Source: Arctopsyche grandis
Taxonomy: Eukaryota > Arthropoda > Insecta > Trichoptera > Hydropsychidae
NCBI RefSeq assembly: GCF_051622035.1
Contig: NC_135361.1
Location: 24,049,205-24,113,204, forward strand
DNA length: 64,000 nucleotides
Direction of reading: 5' to 3'
How positions within the stretch are numbered: position 1 is the first letter of the stretch; every line of letters begins with the position of its first letter. Positions 62,521 through 64,000 of the stretch are shown here, piece after piece. The notes beneath the pieces are model-generated. The model was not told where the DNA came from. It saw only the letters and a program-made list of their open reading frames with translations, and ran no database searches. The translations under genes and the position numbers were made by a program.

Positions 62521-64000
62521 TCTATTTATGATATATTTACATATATAGACAGTTTATTCACAATCATAATATTTATGAAATTAGTACCAAACAATAACGT
62601 TAACGTTGAGTACAAGTATCCAATATCAAATATTAAATTATCAAAACTAAATATTAAATAATTCAACACTCAATATTAAATAATCAATTATGAAATAATT
62701 CAACACTCAACATTAAATAATCAATTATGAAATAATTCAACATTAAATATCAAACCATTCACTCAATATTAAATATGAAATAATTCAACGTTAAATATTA
62801 TCAATACTATCATTAATAAATCAATCGACGTTAATAGTAAATTATTATCAAAAGAAATGTGATCGAAATTATGTGGGTAATTATGTAAATATGAAAATAT
62901 TATAAATTTAAATTCCATTTAAAAAATATGAAATCAAGCATAGGTAATGATTCTGAATATGTACTAACTTGCGAGGCGCCAGAAGAGCTACATACTCATC
63001 CCAGCACCTCCTCTTTAGCTCCAATTTAACACAAAATTCTACATACTTATCGGGAACAACACACAAACACACGTCCGCACCGAGCTCGCTCAACCCGATA
63101 TTTATTAACATATTAGGATTAACCCGTAACAGATTAGGATTCTTAAAATTTTATTTATGTCATGACCTTTCTAACGTTTCATCTAAATAATTTAAAGCTT
63201 ACTATTCAATATTCGATATGAGAATATATTCGAATATTTGTTAGCTCTGGTTATAATCAATTTAAACTTTCAACTGCCTATATTTTATCATGTTTGTTTT
63301 TTTTACCAAATATTTACTGGTTTATAATATTACACTAGAGCAATATAAACATTACCATATATTCAATATAATTAATTCTTTATGTTTTTACACAGGAAAA
63401 AATATAAAAATCATCAGGTTACTTTGAATATAAAATCAAGTAAAAATCACACGATGAATATGAAGCGTATCTTTTGACTTTCATGCCTTCAATATGAATT
63501 TCTACGTGAATAGAAAATACTATTTTTCCATCGGATTGAGCCCCATTGTTTCACGTCGAAAAAACCTTTTCCCATTCAATAAAAAAATGGGCGTCCAGTG
63601 TGGGTATGAATTTTTTACCGGCTTAGAACACTTTCCCGACAATGATCCGCTTTCGATTTAATTCCACGTATTTTTCATTTGGAGATAAATTCGTACCAAA
63701 AGCAGGCGGAACGATTTTATTTCGAATAAAGACACATATGCATAAGACTGTCCTTGGGGAGAGTAATTGGTCAATGATGCCTCATGAAAATAAATAAATA
63801 AAATTCAAACAAAATACAGTAAAATTTATCACCGCAAGCATGCATACATATGTACATACGTGCTAGTTCCCCGTACGAATGAATGAACGTGTATATTCTT
63901 ACAATCCGGAGCACTTTCTCAGAAAAAAATGTGACATTCCAAACGAATATCATACGGTAAATCTTCCAGACGGGTTTTCACGTAAAATTATGAATAAAAG
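62521..64000. other. AT-rich right end of window
   Basis: 62620-62830 consists of many short variants of aatattaaat and attcaacattaaatat, a degenerate AT-rich repeat. One coding-like minus-strand stretch lies at 62908-63111 (see findings). The rest is AT-rich without recognised features. It probably belongs to the large upstream mGluR intron, but this is not shown. Confidence 0.4.

Overview
The window is nuclear DNA of an insect. Genes are split by many short GT-AG introns, the background is AT-rich, and the recognisable genes are insect types: two tandem antennal-type ionotropic receptors, COQ3, PNISR, NUS1, FAU/RPS30 and a metabotropic glutamate receptor. Nothing in the sequence fixes the insect order. 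More than half of the window is mobile or repetitive DNA.

Layout. 1-2968 (+): 3' part of an Ir75-like receptor. 3254-7270 (+): a second, complete Ir75-like receptor of 661 codons. 7306-13807 (-): COQ3, convergent with the second receptor, with only 35 bp between the two stop codons. 13808-17156: spacer with three fold-back elements in a row and a GC-rich, probably promoter, patch. 17162-22948 (+): PNISR, 11 coding exons, 835 codons. 23830-26400: dispersed repeat with nested MITEs. 26632-28591 (-): NUS1, two exons. 28592-30377: spacer with a long fold-back. 30378-31565 (+): FAU (FUBI-RPS30), four exons. 32602-51889 (-): metabotropic glutamate receptor, ten exons giving about 850 residues; the first exons lie beyond the window or were not found. 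51890-64000: no host exon recognised; probably the next mGluR intron, holding a solo LTR, a GC-rich tandem-repeat element, TA tracts and a nearly intact LINE (58867-62196, -).

Repeat landscape. Seen repeatedly: a tRNA-headed SINE whose 3' part contains a strong CCAGGAAGG/CCTTCCTGG inverted repeat (nine copies); a TTAA-flanked MITE starting CCCTTTGA (five copies); a second TTAA MITE with GGCGAAAACACACTG ends; hAT-like MITEs with 8-bp target duplications; a truncated piggyBac transposon with perfect ends; four solo LTRs of one family (fossils); several long fold-back elements; and a repeat with spaced ACTTCCGG-like motifs. Nesting is deep, so relative ages can be read: for example a piggyBac element sits inside an older repeat inside a COQ3 intron.

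The genes do not form one pathway. The two receptors are a tandem duplication; the others are housekeeping or neural genes that happen to be neighbours. The strongest candidates for novelty are the GC-rich tandem-repeat element at 54128-56053, whose array seems to be grown from its own terminal motif, and the LINE whose recent in-frame 240-bp duplication carries its only stop codon.
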